The notes under the pieces: model-generated
Databases searched by the model: none
Seen by the model: the letters and a program-made list of their open reading frames with translations, nothing else
What the model was told of the DNA's origin: nothing
In this document: positions 19,401-29,589 of the stretch, one piece after another
Numbering within the stretch: position 1 is the first letter of the stretch
How the letters are laid out: each line of letters opens with the position of its first letter
From: Leminorella grimontii ATCC 33999 = DSM 5078
Lineage (GTDB): Bacteria > Pseudomonadota > Gammaproteobacteria > Enterobacterales > Enterobacteriaceae
Assembly (NCBI RefSeq): GCF_000439085.1
Contig: NZ_AUUA01000003.1
Coordinates: 417,489 to 481,488, forward strand
Length of the DNA stretch: 64,000 nt
Reading direction: 5' to 3'
Translations under genes and position numbers: made by a program

Positions 19401-19414
19401 GCGCCTCCTACGGA

Positions 19415-19491
<77 letters not shown>

Positions 19492-19526
19492 ATTCCGTAG
19501 CAGTAAGCGATCGCAAGTACGTCGGA

Positions 19527-19603
<77 letters not shown>

Positions 19604-19685
19604 ATTCCCATTTATTTATTTCTTCTGTCCTTTTCTTCCGCTCAGCTATGCTTAACGTTACCTTTCACTAACGTCGAGTTCCTTT

Positions 19686-20027
19686 ATGCACATGTCACCC
19701 TTCTCTTTTTCCACCGTTGACTGGAAGCTCATTGAAAAAACCGAGCATCCGGGAATAACCGGTAAAGCCTATTGGCAAACCCAAACCTTCGGCGAGGAAG
19801 GAAGCCTCATTCGTGTTCGCATGGTGGAATATACGCCGGGCTATCTGGCCGACCACTGGTGTAAAAAGGGCCACGTCCTGCTGTGCCTTGACGGCGAGTT
19901 GAAAACCGAACTTGAAGACGGAACAGTTGTTACGCTCACGCCGGGGACAAGCTATCAGGTAGGGGATAACGCCGAGGCGCATCGTTCCCGCACAGAGACA
20001 GGGGCACGCCTGTTTATCGTAGACTGA
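19686..20027 (+). CDS. DHCW-motif cupin-fold protein
   Basis: A 113-residue small cupin. The segment YLADHWCKKGHVLLCLDGELKT holds histidines that could bind a metal, followed by the glycine-rich turn TLTPGTSYQVGDNAEAHRS typical of the second cupin motif. The family is widespread but of unknown substrate. The ATG at 19686 or the one 6 bases later could be the start. It converges on amiC with a 13-bp gap and is an addition relative to the E. coli order at this position. Confidence 0.75.
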   Translation: MHMSPFSFSTVDWKLIEKTEHPGITGKAYWQTQTFGEEGSLIRVRMVEYTPGYLADHWCKKGHVLLCLDGELKTELEDGTVVTLTPGTSYQVGDNAEAHRSRTETGARLFIVD

Positions 20028-20040
20028 ACGTGGACTTGGC

Positions 20041-21282
20041 CTAGTATTTAATCGATGCGAAGTAGGTTTTAATACCCGCCAGAATAGACTCGGCCAGCTG
20101 CTGCTGAAAGCTGGCCGTTCGCAGCTTCCGCTCCTCTTCCAGATTGGAAATAAATGCGGTTTCAATCAGGATTGAGGGAATATCCGGCGCTTTAAGCACC
20201 GCGAAGCCCGCCTGCTCGACCTTATTTTTATGCAGTTTGTTAATCCTGCCCATCCTGCCCAGGATCTCTTTACCGAAGGTCAGGCTGCTGCTGATGGTAG
20301 CCGTCTGGACCAGATCGAAAATCGTATGGTCGAGATAGCGATCTCCGCTTTTGCTTACCCCGCCGATCTGGTCGGCTTCGTTTTGCGTTTGCGCCAAATA
20401 CTTCGCCGCGCTGCTGGTCGCCCCTTTCGTTGAAAGCGCAAAGACGGAAGAGCCTCGGGCCGAACGGTTGGTAAACGCATCGGCGTGAATGGAGATAAAC
20501 AGATCCGCCCTCTGGGCGCGCGCCTTCGCAACCCGCACCTTAAGCGGGATAAAGACGTCTTCGTTGCGGGTCATATAGACCTTTATGCCCTTCTCTTTTT
20601 GAAGCAGCGTTCGAAGGCGGCGGGCAATTTGCAGCACCACGTCTTTTTCACGCGTTCCGCGCTTGCCGATGGCGCCAGGGTCTTCGCCGCCGTGGCCCGG
20701 ATCCAGCATCACGACCAGCGGCCTGTCCTTACCCACTTTCCCGACCTGAGGGGCCTGAGCCGGCGTGTCTTTCTCCAGCGCCCCCTGGTTATATTCTTTA
20801 AGCAGAGCGAGCAGCGGATCGTCAGGCTCTGAAGAGCCGCCGTTGGCGGGATAAAGATCGACCACCAGGCGGTTTTTAAACTCGGCGATCGGCTTAAGGG
20901 TGAACAGATTAGGATTAATATTTTGCTTAAGTTCAAGCACCAGCCGCACGGTTTTAGTATCAAACTGCCCGACGCGCACCAGCTTTAAGTAGGGATCGCT
21001 CTGCTGTACCTGCGAGGAAACGCCCTTCAATACGCTGTTAAGCTGTACGTCTTCAATATCAATAACCAGGCGGTTAGGGTTAGACAGCGAGAACTGCTTA
21101 TACTTTAGGGGAACGTTCGACTCCAGCGTAATACGGGTATAGGTCGACGAAGGCCATACCCGAACGGCGACAACGGTAGATAACGAGGCCGCTATGCCTA
21201 CGCCGCTGACACTCAACAACCACGTCGCTGCGGCTCCTTGCAATAAACGGCGGCGTAAATAATTGGGCTCAGAGCTGGACAT
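20041..21282 (-). CDS. amiC: AmiC, N-acetylmuramoyl-L-alanine amidase
   Basis: A periplasmic zinc amidase that splits septal peptidoglycan during division. The 413-residue precursor carries a twin-arginine-type signal ([18 protein letters not shown]), then an AMIN domain ([16 protein letters not shown] onward) and the Amidase_3 domain starting [17 protein letters not shown], with later zinc and catalytic segments SIHADAF and [14 protein letters not shown]. The start at 21282 has a GGAGAATC site; the open frame upstream to 21375 is not needed. It is divergent from argA. Confidence 0.96.
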   Translation of the reverse strand: MSSSEPNYLRRRLLQGAAATWLLSVSGVGIAASLSTVVAVRVWPSSTYTRITLESNVPLKYKQFSLSNPNRLVIDIEDVQLNSVLKGVSSQVQQSDPYLKLVRVGQFDTKTVRLVLELKQNINPNLFTLKPIAEFKNRLVVDLYPANGGSSEPDDPLLALLKEYNQGALEKDTPAQAPQVGKVGKDRPLVVMLDPGHGGEDPGAIGKRGTREKDVVLQIARRLRTLLQKEKGIKVYMTRNEDVFIPLKVRVAKARAQRADLFISIHADAFTNRSARGSSVFALSTKGATSSAAKYLAQTQNEADQIGGVSKSGDRYLDHTIFDLVQTATISSSLTFGKEILGRMGRINKLHKNKVEQAGFAVLKAPDIPSILIETAFISNLEEERKLRTASFQQQLAESILAGIKTYFASIKY

Positions 21283-21542
21283 GATTCTCCGTAAATAAAG
21301 CTGTGCGATACTGTGCAATGATAAGAACGAATAAAACTGGCGTAAAACTCTACCGAAGAGCGGCTTCGCTGTCACGCATCAGTTGCGTGTTATAGGGCCT
21401 TTTGCACGCTTACTACACCAAACGCGCCGATAATTAGCACGTATCGTTCAAGCTGGCTCAGTCCGCATCCCGTCATTACCTCGCCGTTGAAATATATCAA
21501 AACCGCATAATGGTAAATATTCCGCTTGCCTTGTCGCGCCAA

Positions 21543-21581
21543 ATGGAATAAAAATACATAAAAATCGAATTATTATGCAAG
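21543..21581. promoter_or_regulatory. Pair of ARG boxes (ArgR operator) before argA
   Basis: Two 18-bp boxes (21543-21560 and 21564-21581) each match 12 of 14 core positions of the ArgR consensus TGAATWWWWATTCA (cores GGAATAAAAATACA and CGAATTATTATGCA). They are separated by exactly 3 bp, the spacing used by ArgR hexamers in E. coli. They lie immediately upstream of, and just overlapping the ribosome-binding region of, argA. The rest of the 309-bp amiC-argA gap holds their divergent promoters, which I could not place. Confidence 0.75.
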
Positions 21582-21591
21582 AGGCCCTATC

Positions 21592-22917
21592 ATGAAGGAA
21601 CGCAGCACTGAATTGGTCGAAGGCTTTCGGCACTCGGTTCCTTATATCAACACCCACCGGGGAAAAACCTTTGTCATCATGCTGGGCGGCGAAGCTATCG
21701 AGCATGAGAACTTCTGTAATATCATTAACGACATCGGCCTGCTCCACAGCCTGGGTATCCGCTTGGTGGTGGTCTACGGCGCACGCCCTCAAATCGACGC
21801 CAGCCTGGCCCTGCATAATAAGCCTTCAATATATCATAAGCATACTCGCGTCACCGACGCCGAAGCGCTGGAACTGGTTAAGCAGGCGGCGGGAAGGTTA
21901 CAGCTGGACATCACCGCCCGCCTGTCGATGAGCCTGAACAATACGCCGCTTCAGGGCGCGCATATCAACGTCGTCAGCGGCAACTTCGTTATATCCCAAC
22001 CTTTGGGCGTAGACGACGGCATAGACTACTGCCACAGCGGCCGCATACGGCGCATTGACGAAGAGGCTATTCACCGTCAGTTAAACAACGACGCTATCGT
22101 CCTGCTTGGCCCGGTTGCAGTCTCCGTTACCGGCGAAAGCTTTAACCTGACGTCGGAAGAAATCGCTACTCAGCTGGCCATTAAGCTGAAAGCGGAGAAA
22201 ATGATCGGCTTTTGTTCTTCTCAGGGCGTTGAAAACGAGAACGGCAAAATCATCCCCGAGCTGTTTCCTAACGACGCACAGGCCTGCCTCGAGCGCCGTG
22301 AAGCGCAGGGCGACTTTCAGTCCGGCACCGTCAGGTTTCTGCGCGGCGCGATTAAGGCCTGCCGCAGCGGCGTGCGCCGCTGCCACCTCATCAGCTATCA
22401 GGAAAACGGCGCGCTGGTGCAGGAGCTTTTCTCCCGCGACGGCATCGGTACTCAAATCGTAATGGAAAGCGCAGAACAGGTGCGCAGAGCGACGATCCAC
22501 GACATCGGCGGCATTTTGGAGCTTATTAGGCCGCTGGAACAGCAGGGCATTCTGGTTCGCCGCTCCCGAGAGCAGCTTGAGATTGAGATAGACAAGTTCA
22601 CTATTATCGAACGGGACAACATGACCATCGCCTGCGCGGCGCTTTACCCCTTTCAGGAAGAGCGGATCGGCGAAATGGCCTGTGTGGCGGTTCATCCCGA
22701 ATATCGCAATTCGTTAAGGGGCGAAATCCTGCTGGAAAAAATCAGCGCCCAGGCGCGCCTGATGGGGCTTGAAAAGCTGTTTGTTCTGACAACCCACAGC
22801 ATTCACTGGTTCCAGGAGCGGGGTTTCCAACCGGCGGACATCGACTCCCTGCCGATGAAAAAGCAGGCGCTGTACAACTACCAGCGACGCTCGAAGATTT
22901 TGGTGACGCCGCTTTAA
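21592..22917 (+). CDS. argA: ArgA, N-acetylglutamate synthase
   Basis: First enzyme of arginine biosynthesis, acetylating glutamate with acetyl-CoA. The 441-residue protein (E. coli 443) has an N-terminal amino-acid-kinase-like domain ([22 protein letters not shown] onward), which carries the arginine feedback site. A C-terminal GNAT acetyltransferase domain follows from about residue 295, with [20 protein letters not shown]. The ATG follows AAGAGG. ArgR control is suggested by the ARG boxes upstream. Confidence 0.97.
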   Translation: MKERSTELVEGFRHSVPYINTHRGKTFVIMLGGEAIEHENFCNIINDIGLLHSLGIRLVVVYGARPQIDASLALHNKPSIYHKHTRVTDAEALELVKQAAGRLQLDITARLSMSLNNTPLQGAHINVVSGNFVISQPLGVDDGIDYCHSGRIRRIDEEAIHRQLNNDAIVLLGPVAVSVTGESFNLTSEEIATQLAIKLKAEKMIGFCSSQGVENENGKIIPELFPNDAQACLERREAQGDFQSGTVRFLRGAIKACRSGVRRCHLISYQENGALVQELFSRDGIGTQIVMESAEQVRRATIHDIGGILELIRPLEQQGILVRRSREQLEIEIDKFTIIERDNMTIACAALYPFQEERIGEMACVAVHPEYRNSLRGEILLEKISAQARLMGLEKLFVLTTHSIHWFQERGFQPADIDSLPMKKQALYNYQRRSKILVTPL

Positions 22918-23011
22918 GCGCTCGTTCTCCCTTTCTAATTTATTTCTCTCGCCGGGCTTCTGTCCGGCGGCGCTCTATTTCTTCACCTAGCGCGAATAGC
23001 CACACATTAAA

Positions 23012-23026
23012 TGATAACAATATTCA
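23012..23026. promoter_or_regulatory. Candidate Fur box upstream of the iron-complex binding lipoprotein
   Basis: TGATAACAATATTCA matches 11 of 14 positions of the 7-1-7 Fur pattern TGATAATnATTATCA. It lies about 95 bp upstream of the start codon of the binding-protein gene. Confidence 0.5.
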
Positions 23027-23121
23027 TTTACATTGATGAGCTAAACCAACTTCGATACACTGATAGCGTTCTATACTTACAATATTTTCAACAAATAAGC
23101 TCAACCGCATAAGGCCTATCG

Positions 23122-24111
23122 ATGAAAAAAAATCTGCTGCTGCCAGCGTTCGCTCTGGCCCTTGGCATCCTGGCGGGTTGCGATCAGAAAACGCAAGAGA
23201 CGCCACCAGAACCGACGCCTGCCCCAATTCCTACGCCGACGACCCCATCGCAGGAAACCCAGCCTCCGGCGCAAAGCGGGAAAGTCATTACTCACGAGCA
23301 GGGTTCCGTTCACGTTGCAAAAGCGCCGTCCCGCATTGCCGTATTCGACTTTGGCGCATTAGATACGATGAACGCGCTGAAGGTAGAAGGCATCGCTGCG
23401 CTGCCGAAGAAAAACCTGCCCGGCTATCTGGTGGAATACGCCAAAACGGACATCGTGAACGCCGGCGGCATGAAGCAGCCGGACCTTCAGGCGCTGGGAA
23501 CGCTGAAGCCCGACCTTATCATCATCAGCGGCCGCCAAAGCAAGTCGTTTGAAGCGCTTAACGGCATCGCTCCAACCGTTAACCTCAGCCTTGACGCCAA
23601 GCACTATCTGGGCTCGATTAAGAAAAACGTGATGACGATCGGACAGATCTTCAACAAAGAGGCCGAAGCGGAAAACGGCCTGGCGGTGTTGGATAAAAAG
23701 ATCGCCGACGTTCGAATTAAGGCTGAATCCGCCCATTTAAAAGCGATGGTGCTGGTTCACTACAACGGCAAGCTTTCTGCTTCTAACTCCAACGCTTACG
23801 CGGCCGTGGTCTACCAAATTGTCGGCCTGCAGCACGCCGATGAAGGGTTAACCGATGGGCGTCAGGCCGCGACGCCCGACTATATCGCCGAGAAAAATCC
23901 CGACGTAATTTTTGTCGTCGATCGCAACGAGGCCATAGGCGAAGGCAAGATGGATCGCGCGCTGCTGGAAGAAAATGAGCAAATCCGCCAAACCGGCGCG
24001 TTTCGCAAGGGCAAAATCGTCTATCTGCGCCCCGACCTCTGGTATCTCTCCGGCGGCGGGTTGGAAAGTCTGAGCTTGCAGTTGGATGAAGTCAGCCGCG
24101 CAATTCAGTAA
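23122..24111 (+). CDS. Siderophore/iron-complex ABC transporter substrate-binding lipoprotein
   Basis: A 329-residue binding protein of the class III (FepB/CeuE-like) type. The type II signal peptide ends at LAGC (Cys20). It is followed by a Pro/Thr/Gln-rich linker to about residue 55 and then two lobes (APSRIAVFDFGALDTMNALKV; TLKPDLIIISGRQSKSFEALNGIAPTV). The pattern is close to CeuE/YclQ proteins that bind catecholate siderophores, but the ligand is not proven. No permease or ATPase genes are adjacent, so it would have to work with a transporter encoded elsewhere. It is inserted between argA and recD, which are neighbours in E. coli, and has a Fur-like box upstream. Confidence 0.8.
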   Translation: MKKNLLLPAFALALGILAGCDQKTQETPPEPTPAPIPTPTTPSQETQPPAQSGKVITHEQGSVHVAKAPSRIAVFDFGALDTMNALKVEGIAALPKKNLPGYLVEYAKTDIVNAGGMKQPDLQALGTLKPDLIIISGRQSKSFEALNGIAPTVNLSLDAKHYLGSIKKNVMTIGQIFNKEAEAENGLAVLDKKIADVRIKAESAHLKAMVLVHYNGKLSASNSNAYAAVVYQIVGLQHADEGLTDGRQAATPDYIAEKNPDVIFVVDRNEAIGEGKMDRALLEENEQIRQTGAFRKGKIVYLRPDLWYLSGGGLESLSLQLDEVSRAIQ

Positions 24112-24135
24112 ACGCGCCACCTGGCTTCATAAAAC

Positions 24136-24174
24136 AAAAAAGCCTCTGTTTACGCTCTACAGAGGCTTTTCTTT
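24136..24174. terminator. Bidirectional terminator between binding-protein gene and recD
   Basis: The stem AGCCTCTG (24141-24148) / CAGAGGCT (24160-24167) is bordered by an A-run on the left and T-rich sequence on the right, serving both convergent genes. Confidence 0.75.
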
Positions 24175-24178
24175 ACGC

Positions 24179-26053
24179 TCAAGCCGCAGACGTTCCAGTA
24201 TCCCCTTTCACCAACCTCTCCGCCAATCCGCTGCGCCTCTCGGTCGGCGTAGCGATAGCAGACATCAGCACCGGCTGTGCGGCAAACAGCGTCAGCCGTT
24301 TTCTGGCACGGGTGATGGCCGTATACACCAGCTCTCGGCTCAGTAGCGGCGTATACTGCTCGGGCAGGGCTAAAACCGTATGGTCAAACTCCGATCCCTG
24401 GGATTTATGCACCGTCATCACAAAGGCAGTTTCGCTCGACGGCAGTCGGCTGGGGGGAACGGACTTGATGGAACCGTCCGGCAGCTGAAAGTGAACCCGC
24501 AGTTCCCCTTCCTCGTTGTGAAAAGCAATGCCGATATCGCCGTTATAAAGCCCCAGCGACGCGTCGTTGCGATTAACCATGACCGGTCGACCCGAATACC
24601 AAAGCCCCGCAGCACCGGCAGGCCGGTTGATAAGCTTACGGCGCTGCAGCATCAGCTCAATGCGCTCGTTGAGCCCTTCCACGCCAAACGGCCCGCTGCG
24701 CAGCGCGCACAGGAGCCTGAAGCGGTTAAAGCGGGCCAGTATGTCACTCGCCTCTTTTTCCGGCTTCGCGATCGCCTCCAGATAGTCGCGATACCCCTCT
24801 ATGCAAACCTCTAAAAGGCGCTGATAGTCTTCAACGTCGCAGGACGAACACCACTCAAGATCGCCATGGTCCTGCTTAAAGCAGGCCAATGCGCTTCGCC
24901 CATCGCCCTGGTTCACCGCCAGCGCCAGGCGGCCGATGCCGGAATCCTGGTCAAAGCGATAGCTTTTTCTCAGCAGGCAAAGGCCGTCTCTCACCGTTGT
25001 CGCCAAAGGAGAATCGCCCGGCGCGACGGCGTAGCCGGTCAGCTCGCTTAGCTGAGCGGCCCGTCGTACGCTGTAGCCGAGCTCGGCAAATCGACAAACG
25101 TCCCCCAGCACTGCGCCCGCCTCCACGGAGGCCAACTGGTCCCTGTCGCCCAGAAGAATAAGCCGGGCGTGGGAAGGCAATGCGTCCACCAGGCGCGCCA
25201 TCATCGGCAAATCCACCATTGACGCCTCGTCAACGATAATGACGTCAAAATGAAGCGGATTCTGCGCATGGTAGCGCAGGCGCGTGCCGCTAAGCTGAAT
25301 GCCCAAAAGGCGATGAAGCGTCGACGCTTCAGAAGGGATGCGCCCACGCTGCGCGTCAGTCAGCGGCAGCGTCCGACTGGCGGCGCCAAGCGACTCCGTC
25401 AGCCTGGCCGCCGCCTTCCCCGTAGGCGCAGCCAGCGCAATGCGCAGGGAGTGAGCGTCGTCAAGCATCAGCAGCGCCGCCAACAGGCGCGCTACCGTAG
25501 TGGTTTTCCCCGTTCCTGGCCCCCCTGAAATCACCGACACGCTGCGCGTCGCCGCGACGGCCGCAGCCACCTTTTGCCAGTTCACCTCTTGCGACGCGTT
25601 GGGGAAAAGTCCGTCAAGGGTTTGGCGCAGCGTTTTGACGTCAGCGCAGCCGTCGTATGCGCCGCGGCACAGCAGAAAGCCCGCCACTTTGCCTTCGTCG
25701 CGCCACATTCTTTGCAAATAGAGGCGATCGCCGTCCAGCACCAGCGGCGTTGCCTGCTCTCCGTCGCCCACGGCGGGAGAGTGCGAGAGGGATCGTAAAA
25801 AATCCTCGACCGTTGGGTTTCCCGCCTTGCTCCACAGGGCGTCGGCGAGATCGTCATGACGGCCGGAAAACAGCGACGCTTTGTTCATTGATGCCAACGG
25901 AAGGCAAACGTGGCCATCTCCCGCTTCCGCGCTAAGCTTAGCCACCAGCAAAGCCAACCGGGGATCGTCGTCTCCCGCCAACAGCCGCGCCAGCTGGACG
26001 TCCAGCGGCCTGAACAAACCGGCGTCAACCGCCTGAGCCAACAGCGTCCACAT
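24179..26053 (-). CDS. recD: RecD, exodeoxyribonuclease V alpha subunit
   Basis: The 5'-3' helicase of the RecBCD enzyme. The 624-residue protein (E. coli 608) shows Walker A GGPGTGKTTT with Lys183, the DEASMVDLPMMARLVDALP Walker B region, a QLASVEAGAVLGD segment, and late helicase motifs FVMTVHKSQGSEFDHT and LVYTAITRARKRLTLF. Its first base overlaps the last base of recB, so the genes are translationally linked in the ptrA-recB-recD order. Confidence 0.97.
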   Translation of the reverse strand: MWTLLAQAVDAGLFRPLDVQLARLLAGDDDPRLALLVAKLSAEAGDGHVCLPLASMNKASLFSGRHDDLADALWSKAGNPTVEDFLRSLSHSPAVGDGEQATPLVLDGDRLYLQRMWRDEGKVAGFLLCRGAYDGCADVKTLRQTLDGLFPNASQEVNWQKVAAAVAATRSVSVISGGPGTGKTTTVARLLAALLMLDDAHSLRIALAAPTGKAAARLTESLGAASRTLPLTDAQRGRIPSEASTLHRLLGIQLSGTRLRYHAQNPLHFDVIIVDEASMVDLPMMARLVDALPSHARLILLGDRDQLASVEAGAVLGDVCRFAELGYSVRRAAQLSELTGYAVAPGDSPLATTVRDGLCLLRKSYRFDQDSGIGRLALAVNQGDGRSALACFKQDHGDLEWCSSCDVEDYQRLLEVCIEGYRDYLEAIAKPEKEASDILARFNRFRLLCALRSGPFGVEGLNERIELMLQRRKLINRPAGAAGLWYSGRPVMVNRNDASLGLYNGDIGIAFHNEEGELRVHFQLPDGSIKSVPPSRLPSSETAFVMTVHKSQGSEFDHTVLALPEQYTPLLSRELVYTAITRARKRLTLFAAQPVLMSAIATPTERRSGLAERLVKGDTGTSAA

Positions 26054-29000
26054 CAGACCGTAACCTCCCCAACGCGAAACAGTTCATCCATGCCTTCCAC
26101 CAGCGCCGGTTCCGGACGACAGTAAAAAATCCCCTGCCCGGGCTTGCCCGGCTCAACGCCGCGCAGAAAAAGATAGAGCACGCCGCCAAAATGTTTCTGA
26201 TAGTCATAGTCCGCTATGCGATGACGCAAATAGCGGTGGAGCGCCAGCGTATAAAGCTGATACTGCAGGTCGTAGCGGTGCTCGCACATCGCAGACGCCA
26301 TCGCGTCTGTGGTATAGGCCTCGGCGCTCTCCCCCAGCCAGTTCGACTTATAGTCCAACAGGAAATAGCGCCCCTGCCAGCAGAACACCAGATCGATAAA
26401 GCCTTTCAGCATGCCCTCCACCTGATGGAACTCCAGCGGCGGGCAGGCGGCCGACAGCGGATCGTAGCGCTTGACCAGAGAGTCCAAACGATCGGCGACC
26501 AGCGGCGCGTCGATAGGTAAAAAGAACTGCAGCTCCACGCACCGCTCGCGGTCGGGAATGTCGCAAAGGCGCACGCCTTCTTCAGTCAGAGGAGCCTTCA
26601 GCACCGCATCGAGCCATTCTTGCAGCACTGGCGACCATTCGGCGTCCAACCCCTGTCGCTCTACCTGTTCCGCCAACCAAAGCGGCTCCGGCCCTTCGGT
26701 AAAGTCAAACGATTCAAACAGGCCGTGCAGGAAAGTGCCGGGAGCAGCCCCTTTGGGGAAGGTATGGGGCGTTTTAACGGGCAGGATCTCGACGCTCTTT
26801 TCGCCCGCGGCGTCAACGTCAAAGCGGGGCAACAGCTCGTAGTGGTGTCCGCCCCCCTGCTGCTGGAGGCCGGAATAGCTGGTCACCCGCCAGTCGTCAC
26901 GGCGAGGAGAAGAGAATTTGCGCACGGCCAGCGGTTCGGATGAGGCACTGCCGGGCTGCCAGCGCGCTTCGCCGGCCTTATCTACGCTAAATAACCCGAT
27001 GGCGTCGCCCCGAGCCAAGTCCCGCAGCGCCTCGCTCAGCGTCCGCGCATCGCCCGCCTCGCCTCTTTGCAGCAGATAACCCATCGCGCTGCGGTGCACG
27101 TCGCTGTTCCCCTTGCTGCGTCCGCGGGAATAAATCGGCGCAACGCCGACGCTGCAGTGAAAAATGGAGCGCGTCATCGCAACGTAAAGCAGGCGCAGGT
27201 CCTCCGCCAGCCGCTCTTCTTCTTCCAGCGCAAGCGAGTCTTCGCTTCGCTGCAGGTCGAGCACCGACGTAAAGGTTTGGCGATCGTGGTACAGCGCGTT
27301 CATCTGCTGACGGAAGCCGCAGATAAAGGGAAGCCATACCAAGGGGTACTCAAGCCCCTTTGACTTATGGATAGTCACTATCCTGACCAGACTGGCGTCG
27401 CTTTCCAGCCGAAGCTGCTGGCTGTCCGACCGATCGTTCGGCTTGGCGATTTGCTGCGTCAGCCAGCGCACCAGCGAGTGCTCACTTTCAAGCTTAAGGG
27501 AAGCTTCCTGCAGCAGCTCGCCGATGTGCATAACGTCCGTCAGCCGCCGCTCGCCGCCTAACGTCACCAGCAGGTTTTCCGCCAGCCTGCGGCGAGTCAT
27601 AATCTCTCTCAGCATCGGCAGCACGCCGCGCTTTTGCCATACCCGCCGGTACTCGCTGAATTCGTCAATCAGCGCTTCCCATTCGCGCTCGTTCTGATTA
27701 ACGGCGTCGATGTGTGCAGCATCCAGCCCCAACAGGCTGCTGGCCAGCGCAGCGCGCAGCGCCCTCTCCTGTTCCGGTGCCAGCACCGCCTGCAAGAGCC
27801 ACAGCATGTCCTGAGCTTCCGGAACGCTGAATACGCTCTCCCGATTGGAGAGATAAACTGACGGGATGCCCAGCGCATTCAGGGCGTCTCGCATCAGCGA
27901 CGCCTCTTTTCCGGTTCGCACCAGAACGGCGATGTCTGATGCGCTCACCGTCCTGCGTTGGTTAGCCGTCACTAACCAGGCGTCCTCGCGCTGGCCGGCA
28001 ATAAGCCAATCCCTGATTTGCCCGGCGCAGCATTCCGCCATCGCCTGCTGATATTCCGGCTGGCCGCAGCCCTCGCTTTGCACCTGCCACAGCCCGAGCG
28101 CAGGCTGAACCTTTCCACCGATTTCAAACGCCGACGAACGGTTTTTCTCCGCCGCCTTTACGGGTAAAAAAGGAATTTGCTCAAAGACAAAGGGCGACGG
28201 CAGGCGCTCAAACAGGCGGTTGACGCTCTCAACCATCGCCTGCGACGAACGCCAGTTGGTGTCCATCGTATAGTGGTCGCTTACTTCGCTGCGAGCGCGC
28301 ATGTAGGTAAAAATATCCGCGCCGCGAAATGCGTAAATGGCCTGCTTTGGGTCACCGATGAGCAGCAGGCCGGTGTCGTCGCGGCCGCCGTAGACCTTAT
28401 GGAAAATGCGATACTGCTGCGGGTCGGTGTCCTGAAATTCGTCGATCATCGCCACCGGATAGCGGCGGCGGATCGTTGCCGCCAGTGCCTCAGCACCCTC
28501 ACCGCGCAGGGCAAAGTCCAGACGGCTAAGCAAATCGTCAAACCCCATCTCCGCCCGCCGACGCTTTTCCTTCTGGACGGACAGGCGCACTTCGCTCAGC
28601 GCTCGCGCTAAAATCAGATCGCGCAGCGTCAGCGGCTCGGCGTAGATGAGGTCGATCTCGGTAAAAATAGCGTGGCGGGGAGCCTCGCCCTTTTTGGTTT
28701 TTTCATCCAGCGTCGACTGGCAAAAGCGCTTTAACGGGTCAGGAAGCCGATAGTCAACGGTCTCCTGGCCGGCCCACTCGGTGACGGCGGCCAGCCAGTT
28801 GGAAAGATAGCGGCTGCTGTAGCTGCGCTTGTCAACGCCGGAGGCGACAATCAGCGGCTCAAGCTCGTTTGCACACGCAAGCCAGCTGCGCTTAAGCGCG
28901 TCGATGCGCTCAACTATCTGCTGGTGGCGCTGCAAAATGTCGTCCTGGGTCGGCGGCTGGCGAAGCATCGGCGCTTCGCCGTGCAGATAGGGAGACATGT

Positions 29001-29589
29001 CAGCCAGCAGGCTGTCTGGCCCGTTCCACTCGGATACGATAGCCGACGCCACGGGCAAAGGCAGTGGATAGCAGTGGCGACGCCAGAAGTCCGCCACAGC
29101 CTGACGCCGCAGGGGCAGCTCATCCTCAATCAGAGTCTGCTCAAACAAAATACCTGACTCAAACGCGTTCTGGCTCAGCATGCGCTGGCAAAAGCCGTGA
29201 ATGGTATAGATAGCGGCTTCATCCATCTGGCGCTCCGCCGCCAGCAGCCAGGCGGCCGCGGCGTCGGGATCGTCTATCCGCTCGAGCAGGCGGCCTATCG
29301 TCGGCTCTTCGCTCTCCCGCCGCAGGCAGGCAATGCGCAGGCGGTGAATATTTTCACGGATGCGGTTTCTCAGCTCTTCCGTCGCCGCTTCGGTAAACGT
29401 AACGACCAGAATTTCCTCTACCGACAGCGGGCGAGGATAGGCGGCCGCACCGCCTAACCCCAGCAGCAGACGCAGATAAAGTACCGCCAGCGTATAGGTT
29501 TTCCCCGTACCGGCGGACGCCTCAATCAAACGCTCGCCAAACAGCGGAAGCGTTAACGGCGCCAGCGCCTGCGGCAGCCCGTTAGCCAT
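26053..29589 (-). CDS. recB: RecB, exodeoxyribonuclease V beta subunit
   Basis: 3'-5' UvrD-type helicase and the nuclease of RecBCD. The protein has 1178 residues (E. coli 1180). Walker A is IEASAGTGKTYT with Lys30, and DEFQDTDPQQYRIF and VRIVTIHKSKGLEYPLV mark later helicase motifs. The C-terminal nuclease active site is visible as DYK with Asp1079 and Lys1081, matching Asp1080/Lys1082 of E. coli. The gene overlaps ptrA and recD by one base each. Confidence 0.97.
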   Translation of the reverse strand: MANGLPQALAPLTLPLFGERLIEASAGTGKTYTLAVLYLRLLLGLGGAAAYPRPLSVEEILVVTFTEAATEELRNRIRENIHRLRIACLRRESEEPTIGRLLERIDDPDAAAAWLLAAERQMDEAAIYTIHGFCQRMLSQNAFESGILFEQTLIEDELPLRRQAVADFWRRHCYPLPLPVASAIVSEWNGPDSLLADMSPYLHGEAPMLRQPPTQDDILQRHQQIVERIDALKRSWLACANELEPLIVASGVDKRSYSSRYLSNWLAAVTEWAGQETVDYRLPDPLKRFCQSTLDEKTKKGEAPRHAIFTEIDLIYAEPLTLRDLILARALSEVRLSVQKEKRRRAEMGFDDLLSRLDFALRGEGAEALAATIRRRYPVAMIDEFQDTDPQQYRIFHKVYGGRDDTGLLLIGDPKQAIYAFRGADIFTYMRARSEVSDHYTMDTNWRSSQAMVESVNRLFERLPSPFVFEQIPFLPVKAAEKNRSSAFEIGGKVQPALGLWQVQSEGCGQPEYQQAMAECCAGQIRDWLIAGQREDAWLVTANQRRTVSASDIAVLVRTGKEASLMRDALNALGIPSVYLSNRESVFSVPEAQDMLWLLQAVLAPEQERALRAALASSLLGLDAAHIDAVNQNEREWEALIDEFSEYRRVWQKRGVLPMLREIMTRRRLAENLLVTLGGERRLTDVMHIGELLQEASLKLESEHSLVRWLTQQIAKPNDRSDSQQLRLESDASLVRIVTIHKSKGLEYPLVWLPFICGFRQQMNALYHDRQTFTSVLDLQRSEDSLALEEEERLAEDLRLLYVAMTRSIFHCSVGVAPIYSRGRSKGNSDVHRSAMGYLLQRGEAGDARTLSEALRDLARGDAIGLFSVDKAGEARWQPGSASSEPLAVRKFSSPRRDDWRVTSYSGLQQQGGGHHYELLPRFDVDAAGEKSVEILPVKTPHTFPKGAAPGTFLHGLFESFDFTEGPEPLWLAEQVERQGLDAEWSPVLQEWLDAVLKAPLTEEGVRLCDIPDRERCVELQFFLPIDAPLVADRLDSLVKRYDPLSAACPPLEFHQVEGMLKGFIDLVFCWQGRYFLLDYKSNWLGESAEAYTTDAMASAMCEHRYDLQYQLYTLALHRYLRHRIADYDYQKHFGGVLYLFLRGVEPGKPGQGIFYCRPEPALVEGMDELFRVGEVTV

